A stretch of 64,000 bases of DNA from Thiosocius teredinicola (GTDB lineage Bacteria > Pseudomonadota > Gammaproteobacteria > Chromatiales > Chromatiaceae): contig NZ_CP019936.1 in the NCBI RefSeq assembly GCF_002009425.1, forward strand, positions 4,265,297 through 4,329,296, given 5' to 3'. Position numbers and translations under genes: made by a program. A model generated the notes under the pieces. The model had not been told where the DNA came from. It made no database searches and worked only from the letters and a program-made list of their open reading frames with translations. Below, one piece after another: positions 34,743-45,493 of this stretch (position 1 is its first letter; each line of letters begins with the position of its first letter).

Positions 34743-35612
34743 TTGAAAATTGCAGCAACGAGCGCCCTCACAGTAGTGACCGCGTTAGCCCTCTCCGGAT
34801 GCGCCACAACCAGTTCGCATCACGAAACAAAGATTGTGTCTGACAACTACATCTCTGAGCAGAGAGCCAATCTGGCTGCAAGCACGGCAGGCAAAGGTTT
34901 CGGCCCCCAGTCGCCACGCGATATCGATTCGGTCGAAGGTAGCAACCCTCTCGTGTTCAACGAGGCACCGGCTTACACGGAAATGAACTTGTGCAATATC
35001 CATTTCCACAAAAACGCCGAGCACAAGGGTGGCGAGTTCACCACCTACGCGGGCAATGGCGACGGTCACGGCTTCAAATCAGGTTACAAATATTCGGGTA
35101 CTTTGACGGCGAAAGAACTCGCCCCCGTGGCTCAGGAAATCTGTCCCGGCGAGCACGGCGCGTTGAGCGTGGGTGACACGATCGAAGTGCATTACGTCCA
35201 TTCGAGCGCACAGATCGAACCGGGCCCGACGCTGGGCTCATGTCTCAATGAGGCGATCAAGAACCCGCAACTGCGGGTCGAGACACAAGTCTATGTGTTG
35301 GTGAACGACGCCAGCGCGTTGGATTTCGCCGACGTGACCAAGCATGGGAAAGTTAACGGCTTCTACCAAGCGTTGAACATCCCCAACGATACCGGAACCG
35401 CGATCCAATACGCCGGCTCGACGACCGGACCAAGCTACAACGAGGTGGGGTCTCCATTCCAGGTATCCTGGAGCGTGCGCCCCAAGGTTGCGAAGGTCGA
35501 CGCCAAGACTGTCGGAGCCTGGTGCAAAGGGAACACGTTCGACGAAGACCATGCGCATGGGGTGCGGAATCTCGTCGTCAACCCCAGTCTGCTCTCCGAA
35601 ATAGTCCGCTGA
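34743..35612 (+). CDS. Delta-class carbonic anhydrase lipoprotein
   Basis: This is a 289-residue lipoprotein of the delta-class carbonic anhydrase family, which interconverts CO2 and bicarbonate. The lipobox is LSGC with C20. The family core CNIHFHKNAEHKGGEF starts at residue 84, with H87, H89 and H94 as likely zinc ligands or neighbours. The DNA start is TTG with AGGAG seven bases ahead, clearly better than any ATG. Delta-class enzymes were first described in diatoms and have homologues in bacteria. Anchored in the periplasm or at the outer membrane, it could balance CO2 and bicarbonate for an autotroph. Conserved cysteines (84, 135, about 164 and 260) may form disulfides. Confidence 0.8.
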   Translation: MKIAATSALTVVTALALSGCATTSSHHETKIVSDNYISEQRANLAASTAGKGFGPQSPRDIDSVEGSNPLVFNEAPAYTEMNLCNIHFHKNAEHKGGEFTTYAGNGDGHGFKSGYKYSGTLTAKELAPVAQEICPGEHGALSVGDTIEVHYVHSSAQIEPGPTLGSCLNEAIKNPQLRVETQVYVLVNDASALDFADVTKHGKVNGFYQALNIPNDTGTAIQYAGSTTGPSYNEVGSPFQVSWSVRPKVAKVDAKTVGAWCKGNTFDEDHAHGVRNLVVNPSLLSEIVR

Positions 35613-35968
35613 GCGGGTAAAACAGGCGATCCCGGCCGGGCCGGGGTCGTCCGTTCAATTCTTCCATATTCTCTAGCGTACGCTACGACATCCCCTTAAA
35701 CGTCCGCACCGAACGAAGAATTGGCCAGGCATGCTGCCTGGCGTTGTCATACCAAGCCCCGGGGTTCGCCGTTCCGTCGAGATCGTTCGCCAAATGCCGA
35801 CGAGAAGCCAGCTCATAGTGCAGATGGTCCCGATCTCGCGGCCTGTTACCGCCCTCAGCAATGGCCATTGACCGCTTCGTGGCGTGGGATGTGTACTGCT
35901 GCTATCCTCATAATCCCAAGTTTTGCACCAATAGATTTTTCTAGGGCAAGCATTGAGGTCAATCGGGC
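35613..35968. other. Intergenic region with hairpin and a possible gene fragment
   Basis: A GC-rich inverted repeat, CCCGGCC-G-GGCCGGG at 35631-35645, follows the carbonic anhydrase gene but lacks a T-tract. The minus strand from 35901 to 35683 stays open for 72 residues with protein-like composition; see the separate entry. Confidence 0.4.
35683..35901 (-). pseudogene. Possible gene fragment of unknown origin
   Basis: The frame from an upstream stop (35902-35904) to the stop at 35683 has 72 codons, including HLHYELASRR and NPGAWYDNARQ, which look like real protein and not chance translation. There is an internal ATG at 35868 but no ribosome site of note. It could be the 3' relic of a degraded gene or a small gene. 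I do not recognise the family. Confidence 0.25.
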
Positions 35969-36865
35969 ATGGCACAGATCGATAGCGCTCAGTTGCGCGT
36001 CTCGTTACCCGGCAAGTTGCTTATATGGTCAGTCATCCTGCTATGGTGCTTCCTACCGCCGAACAGCTCCGCCGAACAGGAGCCCAACCAAAGCCTCGTT
36101 GATTCTTCACAATGGCGCGGTGCCAATACGCAGGAAGACAGCGAACGAAGTTGGCAAGCAACGAGGCTGAGCCAATTCGGTAAACGCACGATTATCGAAC
36201 AGCAAGGCATCATCAAGATTCAGGCGCCGTCTCGAGCCGAGAATGACGCTATCGTCCCTGTGTCAATCAAACTTTCCAGACCACCCGGTTTCGAAACCAT
36301 CAATAAGGTTTACCTGGTCGTCGACGTCAATCCCATGCCCACGGCGGGCGTCTTCACGATCAATCCCAAGAAAAGCCTCGAAGAAATAGATACCCGAGTC
36401 AGAGTCAACGGCTATACCTACATTCGTGCAATCGCCGAAACGTCGGAAGGCATCTTGTATCTCGATAAGCAGTGGGTGAAGTCGCGTGGTGCAGGCTGCT
36501 CAGCCCCACCGGATATCGACCAGGAAGAGCACCTTAAAAGGTTGGGCAAGATGCGTTTCAGGTTGGACGATGCTGCCGATGACTCAAGACTTGTTCAATT
36601 GATGATCTCGCACCCCAACAACACGGGTATGCAAAAGAATCAGCTTTCCCTCCTGTATATCCCGACACACTACATCAACGAAGTCGAAGTCTGGCTGGGA
36701 GAGGAAAAACTGCTGCACGCCGATACCACCTTCAGCATCAGCGAAAATCCGAGCTTCCGTTTTCGGTTGGATGACGACGAAACAGCCGAGTTGACGGCGA
36801 TTGCAAAAGACACCGAAGGCAATGTCTTTATGCACAGCCAGACAACCGGCAGTAACCTTCAGTAA
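35969..36865 (+). CDS. Fused SoxYZ-like sulfur carrier
   Basis: This is a 298-residue periplasmic protein fusing a SoxY-like domain (about residues 75-170) to a SoxZ-like domain (about 190-295). The hydrophobic N-terminus (residues 17-30) is a signal or anchor. The likely sulfur-carrying cysteine is C177 in the linker GAGCSAPP, between the domains, unlike free SoxY, which carries it in a C-terminal GGCGG. The group is known as SoxYZ-like carriers associated with quinoprotein dehydrogenases; no such dehydrogenase gene is adjacent here. The next gene (DUF302) starts three bases after its stop. I infer a carrier of sulfur groups or a related redox role in the periplasm. Confidence 0.82.
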   Translation: MAQIDSAQLRVSLPGKLLIWSVILLWCFLPPNSSAEQEPNQSLVDSSQWRGANTQEDSERSWQATRLSQFGKRTIIEQQGIIKIQAPSRAENDAIVPVSIKLSRPPGFETINKVYLVVDVNPMPTAGVFTINPKKSLEEIDTRVRVNGYTYIRAIAETSEGILYLDKQWVKSRGAGCSAPPDIDQEEHLKRLGKMRFRLDDAADDSRLVQLMISHPNNTGMQKNQLSLLYIPTHYINEVEVWLGEEKLLHADTTFSISENPSFRFRLDDDETAELTAIAKDTEGNVFMHSQTTGSNLQ

Positions 36866-36868
36866 CTC

Positions 36869-37357
36869 ATGATTCGGGGGAGAACTCGACACGAGCGACT
36901 GCTGTTGATACTGCTGGCAGTACTGCTGAACGGTGCAGCGCTGGCAGCGGATTCTTCGCTTTCATCCAACAGCCTCGACGCCGCGGCAGCCCGTTACACC
37001 GTCACTACGACCAAACTTTTTGATGACGTGGTAGCCGACCTGGAATTTGCGATCAGCGAAAACAACTACCGAATCACCGGTCGCAATCAGATCGGAAAAG
37101 CCATTGCGGATAGCGAAAACATCGCCTTTCCCAGGTCAACCATCATCCATTTTTGCAATCTGCAGACGGCCAAAGAAGTTTTCGACCTCAACCCGGATTT
37201 CTTGCTTCACATGCCCTGTCGTATCACGCTGCGCGAGAAACAAGGCGATGTCGTAATAGAAGCTCGCCTGGTGCCGGAAAACGATCCCAAGTTGATGGAG
37301 ATCACGGCTAAGATCAACGCCATGTTGCGCCGCATTTCTGATTATGCTGCGAAGTGA
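36869..37357 (+). CDS. Exported DUF302 protein
   Basis: This is a 162-residue protein with a signal peptide (hydrophobic residues 11-25, ending ALA) and a DUF302 domain (about 45-155). DUF302 has a compact alpha-beta fold of unknown activity and is common in sulfur oxidisers. The sequence FDDVVADLEFAISENNYRI and the motif FCNLQTAKEVF are typical. It begins three bases after the SoxYZ-like gene and is surely its operon partner, suggesting a shared periplasmic function. Two cysteines (FCN, PCR) are present. Confidence 0.8.
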   Translation: MIRGRTRHERLLLILLAVLLNGAALAADSSLSSNSLDAAAARYTVTTTKLFDDVVADLEFAISENNYRITGRNQIGKAIADSENIAFPRSTIIHFCNLQTAKEVFDLNPDFLLHMPCRITLREKQGDVVIEARLVPENDPKLMEITAKINAMLRRISDYAAK

Positions 37358-37636
37358 ATGATCCCAACCAGCACATCAAATCAGTGGTTACCGAAGCATT
37401 ACACCGAAAGTCTCGTCTGAGGTAGTCGCTTTGAGCGCTCCTACAGCCACTGCAAAAATTCGACTGATCGAGCAGTTCGCCAAGATCGAGCGAGACAACA
37501 GCAGCCGCAGCGTCAGGCATAACTGGCGAGCATCCGGGCAAGATAAGCCGTCTCTACCCGTCACCGGAAATGCGGCTTTCGATAAACACCAGCTGGGTTA
37601 AACTTCTGCGGCTATGCCAATTCTCGGAGCTGCCCG

Positions 37637-38113
37637 TTGAAGTACATCGTCGCCATTCTACTCGTCATCGCATTGATGCTGATCTACCAGATGATCACCC
37701 GCAACAAACCATCGGCCACGGCAAACCTCCAGCAGGGCCAGGCCTTTTTGGCAGAGAATGCCAAAGCCGAGGGCGTCACCACCACTGCGTCCGGCCTGCA
37801 ATACAAGGTACTGCAAGCAGGCGATGGCAACGAATCGCCTGGGCCGAATGATCGCGTCAAGGTGCACTACCACGGCACGCTCATCGATGGCACGGTTTTC
37901 GATAGCTCAGTGGACCGGGGAGAGCCGATCTCTTTTGGTTTAAACCAGGTCATCAAGGGCTGGACGGAAGGCCTGCAGCTGATGGTTGTCGGGCAGAAGA
38001 ATCGCCTCTTCATCCCCAGTGACCTCGCCTACGGAGACCGCGGTGCTGGCGGTGTAATCGGCCCGGGCAGCACCTTGATCTTCGATGTGGAACTACTTGG
38101 CATCAACGAGTAA
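37637..38113 (+). CDS. Membrane-anchored FKBP-type peptidyl-prolyl isomerase
   Basis: This is a 158-residue protein with an N-terminal transmembrane anchor (residues 4-19) and an FKBP domain (about 50-157) that would face the periplasm. The FKBP core shows [18 protein letters not shown], a FxxGxGxVIxGW-like turn ([14 protein letters not shown]) and [14 protein letters not shown]. The start is TTG at 37637 with GGAG eight bases upstream. It is FkpA/Mip-like but shorter, without a dimerisation arm. It probably helps folding of exported proteins; no specific client is indicated. Confidence 0.88.
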   Translation: MKYIVAILLVIALMLIYQMITRNKPSATANLQQGQAFLAENAKAEGVTTTASGLQYKVLQAGDGNESPGPNDRVKVHYHGTLIDGTVFDSSVDRGEPISFGLNQVIKGWTEGLQLMVVGQKNRLFIPSDLAYGDRGAGGVIGPGSTLIFDVELLGINE

Positions 38114-38199
38114 GCCGTGCGCCATACTAGCCCAGCAAAAAATGGGATCTGACCCCGTTTGCTATTGAGCAAGAATCAAACTGCCGACTGTCGTGACTT

Positions 38200-39180
38200 C
38201 TAAGTGGTCTCTACTGAGGCCTCATAGTCTTTCCTGACTTCCACCGGGCTTTTTCCAATAGACTTTTTGAATGCACGCGAAAAGGCCGACTCTGACTGAT
38301 AACCGATATCCAGCGCAATAGACAGCACAGTATCGCCAGTCAGTTGCAGACGGGAATAAGCCAGCGACATACGCCACTCAGTCAAATACTCCATGGGCGA
38401 ATTGCCGACCAGCTTCTTAAACTGTGTGGCGAAGCTGGTCCTTGACATGCCAACGGCAATCGCCAGCTCTTCCAGCGACCAGTGCTTGCTTGGCTGGTCG
38501 TGGATTAGTTTGAGAGATTTCCCGATGCGATCGTCCTGGAGGGCGGTAAGCCATCCGGTTTTTGACTCATCGAGTTCAGACAAGTACTGACGCATAGCAG
38601 CGACAACAAGGACATCGGCAAGGCGAGAAATAACTGCTTCTGCCCCAACGGAAATCGTTTCTGACTCGGATTTGAGCAAGCGTGCCACATTAGTCACGAC
38701 ATTGACGGAGTCTTTTGAATCGGGATGGATCCTAATGTAAGGAGGCAGTATGCCGAGCAGCTTGATGGCAAGCGGGTGCTGAAACAACATGGCACCACAC
38801 ACCATCCGGGTTACCTCGCCGCTGCCACCAAAGGTCAGCGTTTCATAGCGCTCGGTAACACTCTCGATAGGCAACTCGGCGAGCGGAACGATCGTCTTGC
38901 ATTGACCGTCAGACACCACATGCCCCTCGCCCTTCGGGAACAGCACGAAGCCCCCTTCCTCCAAGGGAAACACAGAATCTGCAATGCGAAACTCTGCAGC
39001 GCCTTCCAGCACAATGTGATACATCATGCAGTTGGACATCGGCGGCATGACCATTCCCCATGGGCGCATCAACGTCGAACTCGTGTAAAACGCACTTTCC
39101 ATTCGCAAGCTGTCAAGCAACTTCCCAATTGGGTGATCCGCGATTTGCGTAGCCACTCGTCTCTTGTAATCAAACGACAT
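38200..39180 (-). CDS. AraC-family regulator with cupin-type sensor
   Basis: This is a 326-residue transcription factor. The N-terminal half (about 1-190) is a cupin-like effector domain with PPMSNCMMYHIVLEG. The C-terminal half holds two AraC helix-turn-helix units (about 220-320) with WSLEELAIAVGMSRTSF and ALDIGYQSESAFSRAFKK. ATG 39180 is preferred over an in-frame upstream start because GAGG sits seven bases ahead. Upstream on the same strand lie DUF1772 and NmrA-like genes, a set often found together with such regulators; it may control them. The effector is unknown. Confidence 0.9.
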   Translation of the reverse strand: MSFDYKRRVATQIADHPIGKLLDSLRMESAFYTSSTLMRPWGMVMPPMSNCMMYHIVLEGAAEFRIADSVFPLEEGGFVLFPKGEGHVVSDGQCKTIVPLAELPIESVTERYETLTFGGSGEVTRMVCGAMLFQHPLAIKLLGILPPYIRIHPDSKDSVNVVTNVARLLKSESETISVGAEAVISRLADVLVVAAMRQYLSELDESKTGWLTALQDDRIGKSLKLIHDQPSKHWSLEELAIAVGMSRTSFATQFKKLVGNSPMEYLTEWRMSLAYSRLQLTGDTVLSIALDIGYQSESAFSRAFKKSIGKSPVEVRKDYEASVETT

Positions 39181-39315
39181 GTCCAGCCTCTTCTCGGTTG
39201 GTTGCCTGACGGAATTCACTTTTTGTCAAAGCCGGGAGCGCTTGGCCGGTTCTCCACGTGCACAAAAGTCCCTGGTCCAATGCGCGCCTGTTAACACAGC
39301 GCGACTGATGCGCCG

Positions 39316-39747
39316 TCAAACTATCAGTAGCAGTCCTGAAATCACTGCAGAGACGGTGCGGACATGGTTCCAGAACACCCATGTACGAAGATAGCGCTGC
39401 CAGACTTGGCAACGCTCCTCGCCTGCATCTCTCAGCTCATTGTTCAACGGTACGTTCTTTATCATAGTTACCAGAGTGGTTCCTATCAGGAAAACCGCGC
39501 CACTGATTGCCAGCAAACCGTCGACAACAAGCACCAGGTAGAGTGAGCCGATACCCGACAGCATAAATACCGCCATGAACACCGGGTTGAGAATGACCTT
39601 GTTGATCTCGGCCATTACGTCAGCGCCGGATTCCATCTGCTTGAGTGACGGCATGATGGCATTGGAGAAGACAAAATACAGTCCCACCATGATGACCATC
39701 GAGAGCTGAATGAGAGACTCGATCGATTGAAAGATTAGCGAACTCAT
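39316..39747 (-). CDS. DUF1772 membrane protein
   Basis: This is a 143-residue inner-membrane protein with four predicted helices (about 10-30, 50-72, 74-95 and 125-142) and DUF1772 features such as the N-terminal FSNAIMPSLKQ segment. It overlaps the preceding NmrA-like gene by four bases (ATGA), so they are translated together. Its activity is unknown; the family includes relatives of anthrone oxygenase. The position with an NAD(P)-binding protein hints at quinone or small-molecule oxidation. Confidence 0.8.
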   Translation of the reverse strand: MSSLIFQSIESLIQLSMVIMVGLYFVFSNAIMPSLKQMESGADVMAEINKVILNPVFMAVFMLSGIGSLYLVLVVDGLLAISGAVFLIGTTLVTMIKNVPLNNELRDAGEERCQVWQRYLRTWVFWNHVRTVSAVISGLLLIV

Positions 39748-40577
39748 GCTCGAGCCGCCGTTGCGAAAAACTGACGGTTGCGCCGAATGTACTCGTCGAA
39801 GCCGGTTGCAGGCCGGCCCAAAGCCCTTTCTACGCCGTCTGTGGTGGATTCACTACGGCCATCGAGTACTTCGCCGAACAGGTAAACGAGTGCTTCGATA
39901 ACGCCCTGTGGCACCCCGGATTGATTCAGTCGGCGTTCGAACTCGTCCATTGAGATCGATTCAAAGCGGATCTCTCTATTCAGGTGCCTGGTGAATTTGT
40001 CTGCGATATCGCCAAAGCTGATCAGATCGGGGCCAGTGACTTCGTACAGCTGCCCAATGTGCTTTTCCTCGGTCAGTGAAGCGATGGCGATTTCCGCAAT
40101 ATCGTCGATGTCGACAAACGGCTCGGTAATGTCGGTGACGGGCAGTGCGATCTTGCCATCCATCACGAACTGACGGAAAAGACCCTCGCTGAAGTTCTGA
40201 TTGAACCAGGATGCCCTTATGACGGTCCAGCCGATACCTGACTGCTTGATAATGTTTTCACAAACCTGTGCGGCTGGCTCGGCACGACCGGAGAGTACCG
40301 TGATGTGCTTGACCCCTTTCATTTTCGCCAATGCACAAAACTTCGAGATGTCTTCAGGAGCTTTTGCAACCGCCAAATCCGGATAGTAGGTGAGGTAAAC
40401 GGCGTCGATGCCGTTGAGTGCCGTTATCCAGGTCGTCGGATCGTCCCAATCGAACGCTACGTCGCCATTGCGACTCGCTCCTTTGGGCGCGAAGCCGAGC
40501 TCCCGGAGACCTTTCAATACGCGGGAACCGGTCTTGCCAGTAGCGCCGATGACCAAATGCTGAGTTTGCGGATTCAT
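39744..40577 (-). CDS. NmrA-like NAD(P)-binding protein
   Basis: This is a 277-residue atypical short-chain dehydrogenase of the NmrA group. The dinucleotide site GATGKTGSRV (about residues 11-20) has the GxxGxxG form, followed by a Rossmann fold and RASWFNQNF near residue 133, where the usual catalytic YxxxK is absent. It may be a redox sensor or quinone reductase-like enzyme. ATG 40577 has GAGGACGACAGG ahead. The gene overlaps DUF1772 by four bases and is first in that pair. Confidence 0.85.
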   Translation of the reverse strand: MNPQTQHLVIGATGKTGSRVLKGLRELGFAPKGASRNGDVAFDWDDPTTWITALNGIDAVYLTYYPDLAVAKAPEDISKFCALAKMKGVKHITVLSGRAEPAAQVCENIIKQSGIGWTVIRASWFNQNFSEGLFRQFVMDGKIALPVTDITEPFVDIDDIAEIAIASLTEEKHIGQLYEVTGPDLISFGDIADKFTRHLNREIRFESISMDEFERRLNQSGVPQGVIEALVYLFGEVLDGRSESTTDGVERALGRPATGFDEYIRRNRQFFATAARA

Positions 40578-40903
40578 CCTGTCGTCCTCGTCTATTCGTT
40601 GATGTGACGAGGTCAGTGTAGGTACGCCGGTGACCGGCAGATTTGCCGTACGTTCGAGATCCATTGCAGATCGTACAAAGCGCAGCCCGCCCTTCAACAG
40701 GACATCAAATCGCCGCTTCGCCGACGGATCGAAACCAACAATCGATCCGAAGGATATCTACAACTGTCAAAAGCAACCGCCGCGAATGTCGGTGAGCCCC
40801 ATTTCCACTCCGCGCATGTTCCTAACACCCTGTCTCCCATGGATAATGAGCCTCATTCCAACGAAAGCTCATTAACTCGACGAACATTTAGAAGGCCAAC
40901 CCC
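40578..40903. other. Intergenic region before rsmA
   Basis: These 326 bases lie between divergent genes and must hold the promoters. Only the rsmA ribosome site (AGAAGG) is evident; I see no other feature. Confidence 0.4.
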
Positions 40904-41698
40904 TTGAGTCACCGCCCCCGAAAACGCTTTGGCCAAAACTTTCTGCAAGACGACAGCGTGATCGAGCGCATAGTCGGCTACGTGAACCCGCAGCCGGGCG
41001 AGCGCATTGTCGAGATCGGTCCAGGCCAAGGCGCGTTGACGCGGAGTATTCTCAAGCGGGTCGGTGAGATGGACGCCGTCGAGCTGGACCGTGATCTGCT
41101 GGAGCCACTGGCAAAAACCTGCGGGCCGCTGGGCACGTTGCGTATTCATAATGCCGACGTCTTGAAGTTCGATTTTCGCTCCTTGTGCCATGAACCCAAG
41201 TGCCTGCGCCTGGTCGGCAACCTGCCGTACAACATTTCGACACCGCTATTGTTTCACCTGATTGAGCAGGCCGACGTCATTCGGGATATGCACTTCATGC
41301 TGCAAAAAGAAGTGGTCGACCGGATGGCAGCCGGGCCGGGTTCGAAGACCTTTGGCCGCCTTTCCGTGATGCTGCAGGTGAGCTGCGATGTCACACCGCT
41401 ATTCGATATCGGTCCTGAGGCGTTCTATCCGCCACCGAAAGTCGATTCGAGCGTGGTGCGTGTACTGCCCAAAGCGCAGCCATTGGTCGACAAGGATGAG
41501 ATGGGATCTTTCGGGGCACTGGTTACCGCCGCGTTTGCGCAACGCCGCAAAACGTTGCGCAACAATCTGCGCGAGGTCATGGATATCGGCGTGCTCGAAA
41601 ATTTGGGCATCGATCCCGGCAGACGTGCCGAGACCTTGTCATTGGACGAGTTCATCGCGCTGCATCGCGCAGCCATCGATTCGACAGCTCACCCATAG
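40904..41698 (+). CDS. rsmA: 16S rRNA dimethyladenosine transferase
   Basis: This 264-residue SAM-dependent methyltransferase (KsgA) dimethylates the two adjacent adenosines near the 3' end of 16S rRNA in the small ribosomal subunit. SAM motif I is VEIGPGQGALT (about 36-46) and the catalytic NLPYNIS is at about residue 106-112. The length is typical. The start is TTG with AGAAGG eight bases ahead. It is followed by two small lipoprotein genes on the same strand. Confidence 0.96.
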   Translation: MSHRPRKRFGQNFLQDDSVIERIVGYVNPQPGERIVEIGPGQGALTRSILKRVGEMDAVELDRDLLEPLAKTCGPLGTLRIHNADVLKFDFRSLCHEPKCLRLVGNLPYNISTPLLFHLIEQADVIRDMHFMLQKEVVDRMAAGPGSKTFGRLSVMLQVSCDVTPLFDIGPEAFYPPPKVDSSVVRVLPKAQPLVDKDEMGSFGALVTAAFAQRRKTLRNNLREVMDIGVLENLGIDPGRRAETLSLDEFIALHRAAIDSTAHP

Positions 41699-41714
41699 AA
41701 CAGGCGCCGGGATC

Positions 41715-42044
41715 ATGCAGTTTGTCGTCGTGTTGCTTATTGCCTTTCTCCTGTCCGGATGCACCTCTGATCCATCCAGTCACGAAGCGCTCTCCAAAGA
41801 GGTGGAAGAGGCCGTCAGCGACGGCATGTTGCTCAAAGATGCGTTCAGCGAGCTTGAAGCGTCAGGCTTCGCGTGCCGCGAAGGCACTACCATCAATCCG
41901 CAACGCGCCGGGAGCTACGAATGCACGAGGGAGAGAAGCGGTTTAGTATACGGCTGCGTTCATCGTGTCGTGTTTGATGCACCGACGCCGGATGCCGCAA
42001 TCAACAATGTTCAGGTTTACCCACCCGCCTGCGCGGGCATGTGA
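41715..42044 (+). CDS. Small lipoprotein
   Basis: This 109-residue lipoprotein starts at ATG 41715, 16 bases after rsmA. The lipobox is LSGC with C16. The mature part is acidic, with four further cysteines (ACREG, YECT, GCVH, PACAG) that may pair in the periplasm. I do not recognise the family. The next gene may begin inside its last codons (GTG 42041), which supports operon organisation. Confidence 0.7.
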   Translation: MQFVVVLLIAFLLSGCTSDPSSHEALSKEVEEAVSDGMLLKDAFSELEASGFACREGTTINPQRAGSYECTRERSGLVYGCVHRVVFDAPTPDAAINNVQVYPPACAGM

Positions 42045-42064
42045 CCATCACCCAAGCAAGTAAT

Positions 42065-42466
42065 ATGAAGTACATGGATGTAAGACAACCCCGAAACGCA
42101 AAGCCACGCAAGTCGACAATCCTCGCCTTGGTCGCCATTCTCAGCTTTGCGCTGCTGGGCGGCTGTGGTCAAAGCGACGTGCCGCATGGTCGGCCTTTCG
42201 ACTCAGCCGTGTGGAAATCGGAACGTAACAGCAACGAACTGCAGCCACGACGACAGCACATGATCAGCGATCTGCAGGACAACTACCTGCGTGTCGGCAT
42301 GAGTGAGGACGAAGTCCTTGCGCTATTGGGTGAACCCGATAGTCGCACAGATCGGAGATTCCGCTATTCAGTGGGTGCATTTCCGTTCAGCGCGGACTAC
42401 AGCTGGGTATTCGTGCGCTTCGATGAGGCGGGCAAGGCTGTCGAGTTCGGGATCGAACAGGGCTGA
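42065..42466 (+). CDS. SmpA/OmlA-like (BamE-type) lipoprotein
   Basis: This 133-residue lipoprotein has a lipobox LGGC with C34 and a mature domain resembling the SmpA/OmlA fold, including YLRVGMSEDEVLALLGEPDS, a signature-like helix motif. Proteins of this group bind outer-membrane assembly factors or other partners. The start is uncertain: ATG 42065 gives a normal signal peptide; a GTG at 42041 overlapping the previous stop adds eight residues. The final beta strands (YSWVFVRFDEAGKAVEF) match the fold. Confidence 0.75.
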   Translation: MKYMDVRQPRNAKPRKSTILALVAILSFALLGGCGQSDVPHGRPFDSAVWKSERNSNELQPRRQHMISDLQDNYLRVGMSEDEVLALLGEPDSRTDRRFRYSVGAFPFSADYSWVFVRFDEAGKAVEFGIEQG

Positions 42467-42527
42467 ACCCGGCGATGCGCCCGGATTGCCGGCAGCTGGT
42501 CAACGATATCCGTTGATCGCCTACCTG

Positions 42528-43117
42528 TCAGGCGGCTTCAATCAGGTACTTTTCGACGTACTGCACCAGCACGCTTTCGAGCTTGTCACGGTGCGGCGGC
42601 TTGACCAGAAAAGCAGACGCGCCGGCTGACATCGCAGCCCGCACGTTCTGCACCGAGCTGTGCGCACTCAGCATGCACACGAACAGTTGCGGAAACTCTT
42701 CGCGCAGTTCTTTCAGCGCGGTGAGCCCGTCTTTGCGTGGCATGTCGATATCGAGAAACACCACGTCGGGCAGGTAGCGGCCGATACGCGCCAGCGCGAA
42801 CTCGCCGTCTTCGGCGCGCAGGATGCGCTGTACACCAACGTCACGCAGATTCTTTTCCAGCATGTCGAGCATCAGCGGGGTATCGTCGGCCACCAGCACA
42901 CCAATGCCCGGCAACATCTTGCTCGGATCAGCAGCCTGCGGAACGACCTGGGCGACAGGCTCATCACCTTCGATGTAGCCGAAGTCCAGCAACTCGCGGT
43001 ACTTCACCTCGTCGGTGAGCGTCAGCCCCGCCTTGGCCAGCAGGTGCCCGCTGCGGTTATAGACATCCATCTCCAGCGGTTTGTCGAAATGACATAGATC
43101 GGTGGTGAGGCGTCGCA

Positions 43118-43118
<1 letters not shown>
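42528..43118 (-). CDS. Response regulator
   Basis: This 196-residue protein has an N-terminal region of about 70 residues without a recognised fold and a REC domain (about 72-190) with phosphoacceptor D123 in FLDIDMPRKDG and K in VKPP. It has no DNA-binding output. The ATG overlaps the hybrid kinase stop in TGATG, with AGGAGA ahead, so the two proteins are made together. It probably receives phosphate from the kinase's HPt domain and signals by protein contact. Confidence 0.88.

Positions 43119-45493
<2,375 letters not shown>

Noticed and set aside
35631-35645. Terminator of the carbonic anhydrase gene
   Set aside because: The inverted repeat leaves a one-base centre and has no T-tract, so a rho-independent terminator is not supported.
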